From NCBI RefSeq assembly GCF_023898315.1, contig NC_064622.1, forward strand, positions 77,262,387-77,326,386: a stretch of 64,000 nt of DNA, in the 5' to 3' direction. Shown in pieces: positions 53,760 to 63,045 of the stretch (position 1 is its first letter; each line of letters opens with the position of its first letter). This stretch comes from Schistocerca nitens (lineage: Eukaryota > Arthropoda > Insecta > Orthoptera > Acrididae). The notes under the pieces are model-generated. The model did not search any database. It had not been told where the DNA came from and saw only the letters and a program-made list of their open reading frames with translations. The position numbers and the translations under genes were made by a program.

Positions 53760-56580
53760 GAGGAAAGGTGCCTATTATGCGATAGTTCCCTAATATGAGA
53801 CACCCCAACTGTGCTCATGTTAGGGGTTGCACTCTGGTGGAGAGTTTCTTAAACACGTCTATTGCGTGCCAGACGACGGCACAGCGAGTAGGACGCCATA
53901 GTTGAGCCGGACACAGTATGTAGAGGTTCATTCAAAATTTCTTGTGTTTGGAGTTTTTGCGACACCGGTGTTAAGACAATATTTCAGCTTAAATATGAGT
54001 GGATATTACTGTACTATTTTATTGTTGTTATTTGTGACGGTATTACCTATAAATATTGACAGTTAAGTTCATTTTGCAACGAACGTTGTTAGCAAGTGCG
54101 TGATTCTTTGTGTAAGATGGCGAAATTCCTAATATGTGATAGTAAGGGGATCCAAATACGCGAGAGTGTCGCATATTACGATACCTATCGCATATTGGGG
54201 AAACTCGTTCTCTCACGATTTGTTATATGTAATTTACGCAATACTATCATGAGATAACAATATTTTATCATTTATTGCAGTAAAATTCTGGCAACTGCGT
54301 TTATTTTAATTCGATTAAATTATCATAAACAGGGATTGCTTTGACTAGTCTTATGATCAGAAATTGGAATGTTTTCTGGAACTTTCTTTCAAGGCAGTAT
54401 TTTGCTCAGAAGTTGATCAATATTACTCCGTTCACTGTACTTATAAAATTAACCTAACAAATAAAATCATAGAAGTTGAAGTCCTTTCAGAAGTATGTCT
54501 GATTATTGTATTTATTCTTTGTAGATGACGTTGGCACCTAAAAGGAAAACGTGGGATAAAGACGGCATGGTTCGTGCCATTACATGTGTGAGAAATGGCG
54601 AGATGGGGTACTTAAAAGCCTCAAAAGTTTTTGCTGTTCCAAAACGTAGTTTGGAAAGATATGTGAAGGATAAAACTCGTACACCCGAGAAACTGGTTGG
54701 TGTTAATCTTGGCAGAAGGCCTGTTCTCTCATCTCAACTGGAAGATGAACTAGTGAAATACTGCCTTGCTATGGAAGATCGATTTTATGCTCTTAAATGT
54801 AAGGACATACGAAGGATGGTCTTACAGTTAGCTGTCAGGAATAGGCTCAAGAATCCCTTCAATTCAGAAAAGGCTTCAGCAGGAAAGAAATGGCTCCGAG
54901 CTTTCCCTAAGAGACATCTCATTTTATCAATGAGAACTCGTCAGTGTCTTGCAGCAGCAAGAATGAAAGCATTCACTCCAGAAAATGTGGGGAGATTTTT
55001 TGATATTTACGAATCTGTGCTATCTAAAGTGAACCATAACCCGCATCGAATCTTCAAAGTTGACGAAACTGGGGTGACGTCTGTGCAGCACAAACACATA
55101 AGGTCATTGCTATGAAAGGGAAGAGACAAGTTGCTGCCTTGACTTCAGTAGAAGGGGGAAATCTCATCACAGTTGTGACGTGTATGAACGCAGCTGGCAC
55201 TTATGTTCCACCACTAATCGTCTTCCCAAGGAAGAATATGAAGCAGGAATTGATGGACGGTGCACCTGCAGGATCAATATCAGCTTGTCATCCAAGTGGC
55301 TGGATACAAACTCACATTTTTAGTCAGTGGTTTGATCATTTTGTGAGTCACGTAAAGCCATCTAAAATGACCCTGTCATTTTGATTCTTGATGCGCATTA
55401 TTGCCACACAAGGAATCTCGATGTGTTAGATAAAGCACGCGAAACAGTGTTCATATTGTGTTTGCCACCTCACTCAACGCATAAAATGCAGCCACTTGAT
55501 GTTGGATTTATGGGGCCTTTGAAAACCTACTATTCCCAAGAGACAGAAACGTGGTTGACGAGTAACCCAGGTCGTGTTATAACCCTATTATTAATAGCCA
55601 GGTTATTTGGAGCAGCTTATAACCGAGCAGCAACAATGGAAGCATCTGTGAATGCCTTCAGAAAAACAGGTCTCATCCCATGCAACAGAAACATCTTTAG
55701 GCAACATCAATTTTCAATTCATCGCCATGCTGACGCCCTTCAAGAAAGAGATGCCAAAAACGAAAATGAAACTACTGATGGTGATGGTCAAGCTGTCAGC
55801 CCGGCAGACATCAGACCTCTCCCACACATCGCAAAACCACCTGGAGATAGTCAAGTAGGTCAAACATCGCGTTCGTGCTCTGCTGTGTTACTACGTTCAA
55901 CTCCTTATGCGAAGCAATTACAAGAATCTAAACAGAAGAAATCAGAGGCTGAAGCTAAGAAAGCAGCCAGAAAGTTGTTTGGGGAGAAGAGTGGAAAATC
56001 TTCAAATCGTAGACCTAAAGCAGAAGAATCGTCTAGCGAGTCGGCATCCGATGTCCATCTTGATGACAGTGGGCATTCAGACAGCAGTGATGACGATGAC
56101 GCAGCGTGTCTGTTCTGTACTGGGCGCTTTTCTGAAGGCAAACACGACGAGACATGGGCACAGAGAACGAAATGTCACTGCTGGGCATATGAGGATTGCG
56201 GTGTCACAGAAGCCAATTTTGTTTGCCTCGGATGTCGTAAATATAAACCTAAGTAGTGTGAAATGAGTGAAGGATAGCAGAAATGAATGAACATGTCAAA
56301 ATTGTATATTCATATGTCATTATTCTGTAATAAAATAATTAAAGCAAAATATTATTACTGTCTCATATTAGGAAACCTTGATCTCATTTCTACGAGATGC
56401 CTTGTTTGTGAAGATTTAATTAATACTCTGAAAGATTGTTTATTATTGCAAATACGATAATTGTATGATAATATTAAATAATGCAAGATATTATTACCAT
56501 CATAAAAATACAATTGCACTTGCCTTTAGGTCTTTTAAATGGGGTTACAAAAATGTGTCTCGTATTAGGCACCTTTCCTC
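53760..56580 (+). mobile_element. pogo/Tigger-type transposon
   Basis: TA at 53758-53759 and 56581-56582; ends GAGGAAAGGTGCCTATTATG and, reversed, GAGGAAAGGTGCCTAATACG. 2.8 kb with one transposase gene and subterminal copies of a CCTAATATG-like word on both sides. It sits inside the mariner-type element and is therefore the younger of the two. Confidence 0.9.
54525..56256 (+). pseudogene. pogo-type DDE transposase with two one-base frameshifts
   Basis: The N-terminal HTH (KASKVFAVPKRSLERYVKDK) is a psq/CENP-B-like DNA-binding region. The DDE domain has FKVDETGVTSVQHK (first D), LDAHYCHTRN (second D) and HKMQPLDVGFMGPLKTYY (third D), 35 residues between the last two. The C-terminus is acidic and serine-rich, then Cys/His-rich (ACLFC, KCHCWAYEDC, FVCLGCRKY), resembling a PHD-like zinc-binding tail of pogo-type proteins. 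The three frames (54525-55115, 55112-55384, 55381-56256) join if one A is restored in each of two A runs (about 55100 and 55367). Sequence TATTCTTTGTAG before the ATG looks like a splice acceptor, hinting at a 5' intron. Confidence 0.9.
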
Positions 56581-56765
56581 TACTATGCGGGCATACAGGT
56601 TCTCCCAGTAACAGTGGCTTAAGATAGTAGCAGTTAACGGAGGTTGGGTTGAAAAATAGGGTTTTGTAGCCAAAAGAGGAGGAATACTATGATGTATTGT
56701 AATCCAGAATAAAACCAAGCCACTTTCAGAAAAAAAGTGTTGCACTACTTACTGAACGACCCTCC

Positions 56766-57115
56766 TATTTACGTTCGGGGTCAACTGCCAGTCGCTGCAT
56801 TAATCGTCGATCCTTTTCAGGCCTTCCTCCATTTGGCGTTCAAACCTCCGTATCGACGACAGCGTACTCTGCGAACAGCCTGTAAACAGTTTCAGCTCTC
56901 TAACATTCCCGCGAGTTACTCCCGAAATTACTTTTACGTCTGTCGATTTCAACCCTTTTAATAACGCTGTGTTGTTTTCCACAATTTGATATGCCAAAGC
57001 ACTTACGAAAAATTTTAAAGGTGCTGAGGAAGGTAATACGAGACAGCTAGTACCCAACTTTTCAGCCAGAGTCTTTGAAATGAACAGGAAAATATTCACA
57101 TTGTTTGCACTCAAA
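56766..57115 (-). mobile_element. CR1-like LINE fragment, reverse transcriptase side (LINE C)
   Basis: The minus-strand frame 57114-56800 includes DVKVISGVTRGNV, a decayed SGVPQGSV motif, followed by sequence that repeats the 53232-53390 segment. It is the upstream partner of 52690-53395. Confidence 0.65.
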
Positions 57116-57744
57116 TACGATCACTTTTCCTCTGTTGAACAACTGTTCAAAGGAGAGGCTGAGAGACGTACCCGCCCAGGTATCGTCTCGAGTTAGCACG
57201 CCACTTCCGAGATTTGGGCCGGCACGCCGGCCTCGGATGGAAGGAATATGGTTTATAGGTGGTTTCTCACATCCGACTAGATGAATACCGGCAGCTACCC
57301 AAGTTCCATCTCAGTTACATGATTCGCAAACACTTCGTAAACGTTCTCACACTTCCAATTGGAGAGTACTAGTCGCAGACAGGCGAGGTAAGTAAATTCC
57401 ATCCTGAGAGGGGGGGGGGGGGGGAGGTACAGGAAGGGTACCTCGCCACCTTCTATCACTTACAATGTCAAATCCAGATTGACGTGCCAACTTATTCAAG
57501 ATACAGGGAAAAGAAGAAGGATTGATGCGTGGTTGCAGATATATGCCGAGTGATTTGCTCATCAGTGCGTTTTGATGTTTTTCTGTGTTACAGTGCTCTA
57601 GGTACACATCACTCTGAGTATTAGGTAGTCTGCAATCTCCTGTGTGGCTCGATATGGATTTTATTGTTGTTTCAGCCATGTTAGTGTGTGTTATTGTACG
57701 GTAAATTGCTCGCAAATCTGGGTGTGCATCATAGTGTACACACT
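57116..57744. repeat. dispersed repeat (57244-57385), G run and unassigned sequence
   Basis: 57244-57385 matches 23273-23420. A perfect 7-bp palindromic arm pair GGCCGGC-AC-GCCGGCC lies at 57217-57232. A G homopolymer is at about 57408-57424. No gene. Confidence 0.5.
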
Positions 57745-59705
57745 TACGCCTGTTTCACACGTATGCCGTTCCATTCGGTTCGGTTCGTTTTCTGTACCTT
57801 TTGGGTCACCGATAAGTGTGAAACGGTGCTTCGGTTTCTATTCGGTACCTAATAGAAACAGTACAGCACCGAATACTCCCTGCATCCGAATAGGTTTCAT
57901 CAGGTTTCTATAAGGTTAGAACTCGCGTCCAAGGAACAGGAAGCAATCAAGGCGCTCACACACGCACGGTTGAGTTTTTGTTTGAACCTGATAGCGAATG
58001 GGTGTCTTTAAAATTATTTCTTACTATCATTGTTTAACAGTTTTGTCCCAGTTTTCTGATAAAATGAACGATTTACCAGATGTTGATGTGGATCGGCTGA
58101 TTCCTGCCGTGCGATCTAAACCAGTGCTGTGCGACAAAACTTGTGAAAAATATAAGGATAAATTTAAGACGCAGGAAGCATGGAAAGATGTTTGTGTAGA
58201 AATTTTTAACGATTTTTATGAATCTCACGTCTCTAAAAATATAGGATTGGGTAAGTAATGAATTCATTTTTGTCGAATAAGACACTTAGTACATTATGGC
58301 AGTTGGTAAACTCAGGGCGAATCTGAGAACATTTAAAAGGAAATGATTTGAAAATTAAGAAAATAACCAGTGACATTTATTTAAAATACAAATCAAACTA
58401 TAATACAGTACACCGTTTTTGTCATAAGTATTAAGGAAAATCAGATTTTAGAAAATTGCCGACTCACTGAACCCACTTCAGTAATGAAGTAATCTTTCAA
58501 CACATCTCTTACAGTTTTTGCTAACGTAGTTGCCTGATTTCTCCTCGTTTCACCCGAGGGGACATCTTCAAAATCCGAGATGGACAACCGTCTCGGTCTC
58601 GTACGAAAGTGTGCAGAACTACACAAGCCTTCACTATGTCCGTAGCATAGTCAGAATCCAAGTTAATTGTTCGATGGAAGATCCTCCATTTGTTGCTAAG
58701 TATTCCAAAAGTGCAGTCCACGCACCTGCGACCTGTGCACACACGATAGTTGTAGATCCTTTTCTCTGACGTCAAACTGGTTCCACTATAAGGTTTGAGG
58801 AGGTGCTTATGTAAGCCAAAAGCATCAGCTCCAATGAGGTAGTGAGGAATTTTTGGGTTATTTGTGCCTGGAAGACACTTGTCCTCAGGTAGGTCTATGG
58901 TGCCGTTAATGATAGATCTCCACAGTTGACAGTTTTGAAAAATGTTAGAGTCGCAGTCCTTCCCATATGCTCCAACATTAGTGTAAACAAATCGGTATTC
59001 TGCATCAGCTGCTGCCATCAGAACTATAGACGAATATCTTTTATCGTTTATATGCATTGAGTTGAGGGGGTGAACGATCCTTGTATGTTTCCCATAAAAG
59101 GCGCCCAAGCAGTTCGGGAAATTAGCGATAGTTTCAAATTTCTGGGCAATTGATTCCCATTTCCTCTTATCTGGAGGAGGAATGCATTCCAATCGTAATA
59201 CCGTCCAGATTGCACAACAAACCTCTCTGACGATGTTGCATATAGTCGAAATCCCCAAGAGATACGTGTAATGCAAATCTGAGAAAGTGCAACCACTTGC
59301 CAAATACCTAAAACAGAAAAGAAAAACCACTAGATTAAAATTATTTAAAATATTGTAACGCAAGTTGATATATAAAACCACGAACAGGAGATTGACAGGT
59401 CTTGTGATTAACGAAATATTTTTTTTTTCAGGTAAACACGTTCTGAAGAAGTGGACGCAAGTGAGAGACTCGTACCGAAAATCAATTAGCAAAACTAGGG
59501 AGAAATCGGGAGCAGCGGCGTCAAAAGCAAAAGCCTACATTTATGCATCTCAGTTGCAGTTCCTGAACAAAATATTTAAAGAAAGAGGAACAGTGGACAC
59601 TCTCCCACAAAATATTGACGATAATGATGGTGGTGTTGCGGATGTAACTGTTGAAAACGATGAGAATCCTATACAGTCAGTTCCAAACGTTACAAGGGTT
59701 ACACT
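57745..59705. mobile_element. PIF/Harbinger-type transposon, right end missing
   Basis: Recognised by its two genes, a Harbinger DDE nuclease and a MADF-domain protein. The left side has a subterminal inverted pair GTTTCACAC / GTGTGAAAC (57752-57760 and 57816-57824). The right end appears replaced by an unrelated dispersed repeat at about 59706. Exact left terminus uncertain. Confidence 0.75.
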
Positions 59706-59808
59706 CGTCTGGTATGAGACGTTCCCAGGAGGGCCGCTGGGGGCCCTTGGTTTGGTCTGGGGCAGCGGTGGGGTGGGTGGACTGCTGTGGCTTTTTGTGG
59801 GGTTGTGA
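58064..59808 (+). CDS. MADF-domain protein, two exons (spliced)
   Basis: Exon 1 is 58064-58250, from the ATG in AAAATGAACG, followed by a consensus donor GTAAGT. Exon 2 starts at 59432 after a T-rich tract and CAG, restoring the frame (GL-GKHVLKKW). The joined product has a MADF-like region (RLIPAVRSKPVLC, YKDKFKTQEAWKDVCVEIF, then LKKWTQVRDSYRKSISK), a DNA-binding fold. In Harbinger elements such a second protein helps the nuclease bind DNA or enter the nucleus. The stop at 59808 lies in the adjoining unrelated repeat, so the natural C-terminus is lost after about NENPIQ. The intron contains the transposase on the opposite strand. Splicing is inferred. Confidence 0.65.
58521..59307 (-). pseudogene. 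Harbinger (HARBI1-like) transposase exon, catalytically dead
   Basis: The exon opens at 59307 after the minus-strand acceptor CTTTTCTGTTTTAG and reads YLASGCTFSDLHYTYLLGIS. It continues through KRKWESIAQKFETIANFPNC, GAFYGKHTRIVHP, SIVLMAAADAEYRFVY, NVGAYGKDCDSNIFQN, PHYLIGADAFGLHKHLLKPY and RRCVDCTFGILSNKWRIF. Family norms are G(A/C)xDGxH for the first acid and RRxVENAFGIL for the last. Here the first reads GAFYGKH (D to Y) and the last VDCTFGIL (E to D), so the nuclease should be inactive although the frame is open. The exon encoding the N-terminus was not found upstream, so the gene is also partial. Confidence 0.85.
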
Positions 59809-59872
59809 ACCACTGAGGGCTCAGGCGGGTCGAAGCCTCTCCGTCGTTTCTAGGTCCCCAGTTTCATACACT
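59706..59872. repeat. unassigned dispersed repeat
   Basis: GGTATGAGACGTTCCCAGGA to about GTCGTTTCTAGGTCCCC. I recall this string as recurrent in grasshopper genomes, but there is no second copy in this window. It terminates the Harbinger sequence. Confidence 0.35.
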
Positions 59873-60745
59873 GATGATACAGGAAGACATCAAAACGCTC
59901 AGTCGACGCTATTGACTTGATGGATAAAATGTCCAGACACTCTGTGACCAAAATGGTATTGAAACAGAGGATGACAGACTAAAGGCCGAAATACTACATG
60001 TCTTTTTCCAAATCTGTTTCACAGAGGAAGACTGCACTGTAGTTCCTTCTCTAGGTTGTCGCACAGATGACAAAATGGTAGATATCGAAATAGACGACAG
60101 AGGGATAGAGAAACAATTAAAATCGCTCAAAAAAGGAAAGGCCGCTGGACCTGACGGGATACCAGTTCGATTTTACACAGAGTACGCGAAGGAACATTCC
60201 CCCCTTCTTGCAGCGGTGTACCGTAGGTTTCTAGAAGAGCGTAGCGTTCCAAAGGATTGGAAAAGGGCACAGGTCACCACCGTTTTCAAGAAAGGACGTC
60301 GAACGGATGTGCAGAACTATAGACCTATATCTCTAACGTCTATCAGTTGTAGAATTTTCGAACACGTATTATGTTCGAGTATAATAACTTTTCTGGAGAC
60401 TAGAAATCTACTCTGTAGGAATCAGCATGGGTTTCGAAAAAGACGATCGTGTGAAACCCAGCTCGCGCTATTCGTCCACGAGACTCAGAGGGCCATAGGC
60501 ACGGGTTCCCAGGTAGATGCTGTGTTTCTTGACTTCCGCAAGGCGTTCGATACCGTTCCCCACAATCGTTTAATGAACAAAGTAAGAGCATATGGACTAT
60601 CAGACCGATTGTGTGATTGGATTGAAGAGTTCCTAGATAACAGAACGCTGCATGTCATTCTCAATGGAGAGAAGTCTTCCGAAGTAAGAGTGATTTCAGG
60701 TGTGCCGCAGGGGAGTGTCGTAGGACCGTTGCTATTCACAATATA

Positions 60746-62167
60746 CACTCCTGGAAATTGAAATAAGAACACCGTGAATTCATTGTCCCAGGAAGGGGAA
60801 ACTTTATTGACACATTCCTGGGGTCAGATACATCACATGATCACACTGACAGAACCACAGGCACATAGACACAGGCAACAGAGCATGCACAATGTCGGCA
60901 CTAGTACAGTGTATATCCACCTTTCGCAGCAATGCAGGCTGCTATTCTCCCATGGAGACGATCGTAGAGATGCTGGATGTAGTCCTGTGGAACGGCTTGC
61001 CATGCCATTTCCACCTGGCGCCTCAGTTGGACCAGCGTTCGTGCCGGACGTGCAGACCGCGTGAGACGACGCTTCATCCAGTCCCAAACATGCTCAATGG
61101 GGGACAGATCCGGAGATCTTGCTGGCCAGGGTAGTTGACTTACACCTTCTAGAGCACGTTGGGTGGCACGGGATACATGCGGACGTGCGTTGTCCTGTTG
61201 GAACAGCAAGTTCCCTTGCCGGTCTAGGAATGGTAGAACGATGGGTTCGATGACGGTTTGGATGTACCGTGCACTATTCAGTGTCCCCTCGACGATCACC
61301 AGTGGTGTACGGCCAGTGTAGGAGATCGCTCCCCACACCATGATGCCGGGTGTTGGCCCTGTGTGCCTCGGTCGTATGCAGTCCTGATTGTGGCGCTCAC
61401 CTGCACGGCGCCAAACACGCATACGACCATCATTGGCACCAAGGCAGAAGCGACTCTCATCGCTGAAGACGACACGTCTCCATTCGTCCCTCCATCCACG
61501 CATGTCGCGACACCACTGGAGGCGGGCTGCACGATGTTGGGGCGTGAGCGGAAGACGGCCTAACGGTGTGCGGGACCGTAGCCCAGCTTCATGGAGACGG
61601 TTGCGAATGGTCCTCGCCGATACCCCAGGAGCAACAGTGTCCCTAATTTGCTGGGAAGTGGCGGTGCGGTCCCCTACGGCACTGCGTAGGATCCTACGGT
61701 CTTGGCGTGCATCCGTGCGTCGCTGCGGTCCGGTCCCAGGTCGACGGGCACGTGCACCTTCCGCCGACCACTGGCGACAACATCGATGTACTGTGGAGAC
61801 CTCACGCCCCACGTGTTGAGCAATTCGGCGGTACGTCCACCCGGCCTCCCGCATGCCCACTATACGCCCTCGCTCAAAGTCCGTCAACTGCACATACGGT
61901 TCACGTCCACGCTGTCGCGGCATGCTACCAGTGTTAAAGACTGCGATGGAGCTCCGTATGCCATGGCAAACTGGCTGACACTGACGGCGGCGGTGCACAA
62001 ATGCTGCGCAGCTAGCGCCATTCGACGGCCAACACCGCGGTTCCTGGTGTGTCCGCTGTGCCGTGCGTGTGATCATTGCTTGTACAGCCCTCTCGCAGTG
62101 TCCGGAGCAAGTATGGTGGGTCTGACACACCGGTGTCAATATGTTCTTTTTTCCATTTCCAGGAGTG
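60746..62167 (-). mobile_element. Tc1-like transposon, 1.42 kb (copy D)
   Basis: TA at 60744-60745 and 62168-62169; ends as in copies B and C. Inserted in the LINE D reverse transcriptase. Confidence 0.96.
60901..61923 (-). CDS. Tc1-like transposase, intact, DD32E spacing
   Basis: 340 residues from the ATG at 61923, no stop or frameshift. All three acids are present (SDESRF, FQQDNARPH, SPIEHVWDWM), 32 residues separating the last two. It differs from copy C by a handful of residues (CRDMRGWRDEW here, CRDRREWRDEW in A-C). Ends GGYTLY as in B and C. With copy C this is the best candidate for a working transposase. Confidence 0.93.
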   Translation of the reverse strand: MPRQRGREPYVQLTDFERGRIVGMREAGWTYRRIAQHVGREVSTVHRCCRQWSAEGARARRPGTGPQRRTDARQDRRILRSAVGDRTATSQQIRDTVAPGVSARTIRNRLHEAGLRSRTPLGRLPLTPQHRAARLQWCRDMRGWRDEWRRVVFSDESRFCLGANDGRMRVWRRAGERHNQDCIRPRHTGPTPGIMVWGAISYTGRTPLVIVEGTLNSARYIQTVIEPIVLPFLDRQGNLLFQQDNARPHVSRATQRALEGVSQLPWPARSPDLSPIEHVWDWMKRRLTRSARPARTLVQLRRQVEMAWQAVPQDYIQHLYDRLHGRIAACIAAKGGYTLY

Positions 62168-63045
62168 TACATAAATGACCTTGTGGATGACATCGGAAGT
62201 TCACTGAGGCTTTTTTCGGATTATGCTGTGGTATATCGAGAGGTTGTAACAATGGAAAATTGCACTGAAATGCAGGAGGATCTGCAGCGAATTGACGCAT
62301 GGTGCATGGAATGGCAGTTGAACCTCAATGTAGACAAGTGTAATGTGCTGCGAATACATAGAAAGAAAGATCCCTTATCATTTAGCTACAATATAGCAGG
62401 TCAGCAACTGGAAGCAGTTACTTCCATAAATTATCTGGGAGTAGGCATTAGGAGTGATTTAAAATGGAATGATCATATAAAGTTGATCGTTGGTAAAGCA
62501 GATGCCAGACTGAGATTCATTGGAAGAATCCTAAGGAAATGCATCCGAAAACGAAGGAAGTAGGTTACAGTACGCTTGTTCGCCCACTGCTTGAATACTG
62601 CTCAGCAGTGTTGGATCCGTAACAGATAGGGTTGATAGAAGAGATAGAGAAGATCCAAAGGAGAGCAGCGCGCTTCGTTACAGGATCATTTAGTTATCGC
62701 GAAAGCGTTACGGAGATGATAGATAAACTCCAGTGGAAGACTCTGCAGGAGAGACGCTCAGTAGCTCGCTACGGGCTTTTGTTGAAGTTTCGAGAACATA
62801 CCTTCACCGAGGAGTCAAGCAGTATATTGCTCCCTCCTACGTATATCTCGCGAAGAGACCATGAGGATAAAATCAGAGAGATTAGAGCCCAGACAGATGC
62901 ATACCGACAATCCTTCTTTCCACGAACAATACGAGACTGGAATAGAAGGGAGAACCGATAGTGGTACTCAAGGTTCCCTCCGCCACACACCGTCAGGTGG
63001 CTTGCGGAGTATGGAGGTAGATGCAGATGTAGATGTAGATGGTGA

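Larger units (their letters stand above)
53396..56765. mobile_element. mariner-type non-autonomous element carrying a pogo-type insertion
   Basis: Ends TGAGGGGCGTTCAATAAGTA and, reversed, GGAGGGTCGTTCAGTAAGTA; TA at 53394-53395 and 56766-56767. The left part shares TTCTGATAGGTGGCGGTGCT with the element at 18308. Without the insertion (53760-56580) it is only about 550 bp and encodes nothing. Confidence 0.82.
60075..62961 (+). pseudogene. LINE D reverse transcriptase, split and mutated
   Basis: First part 60075-60745: LKKGKAAGPDGIPVRFY, NYRPISLTSISCRIFEHVL, NQHGFRKRRSCETQL, VFLDFRKAFDTVPHNRLM, VISGVPQGSVVGPLLFTIY. Resumes after the transposon at 62169 with INDLVDDIGSSLRLF. The catalytic motif, expected LFADDAVVY, reads LFSDYAVVY, losing the second aspartate. 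Then YLGVGIRSDLKWNDHI; a frame change near 62550, a TAA in place of a tyrosine codon near 62620, and a last frame (62632-62961) with IQRRAARFVTGSFSYRESVT and FFPRTIRDWN. This is the normal C-terminal part of CR1-type LINEs. Dead even without the transposon. Confidence 0.88.
59880..63045 (+). mobile_element. CR1-like LINE, 5'-truncated (LINE D), split by Tc1-like copy D
   Basis: Plus-strand reverse transcriptase region followed by a short 3' region ending in a GTAGATGCAGATGTAGATGT repeat (about 63018-63042), the tail microsatellite of this LINE. The Tc1-like insertion sits in a TA between the codons of FTIY and INDL. Left boundary approximate; TSD not found. Confidence 0.85.

Noticed and set aside
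54525-56256. Domesticated pogo-derived host gene
   Set aside because: It sits between intact terminal repeats with TA duplications and has frame breaks, as for an ordinary transposon.
61702-62178. Long frames antisense to the Tc1-like transposase (also at 11420-11893, 19440-19970, 39631-40203)
   Set aside because: They mirror the transposase gene in GC-rich sequence and recur identically in each copy; no independent domain.
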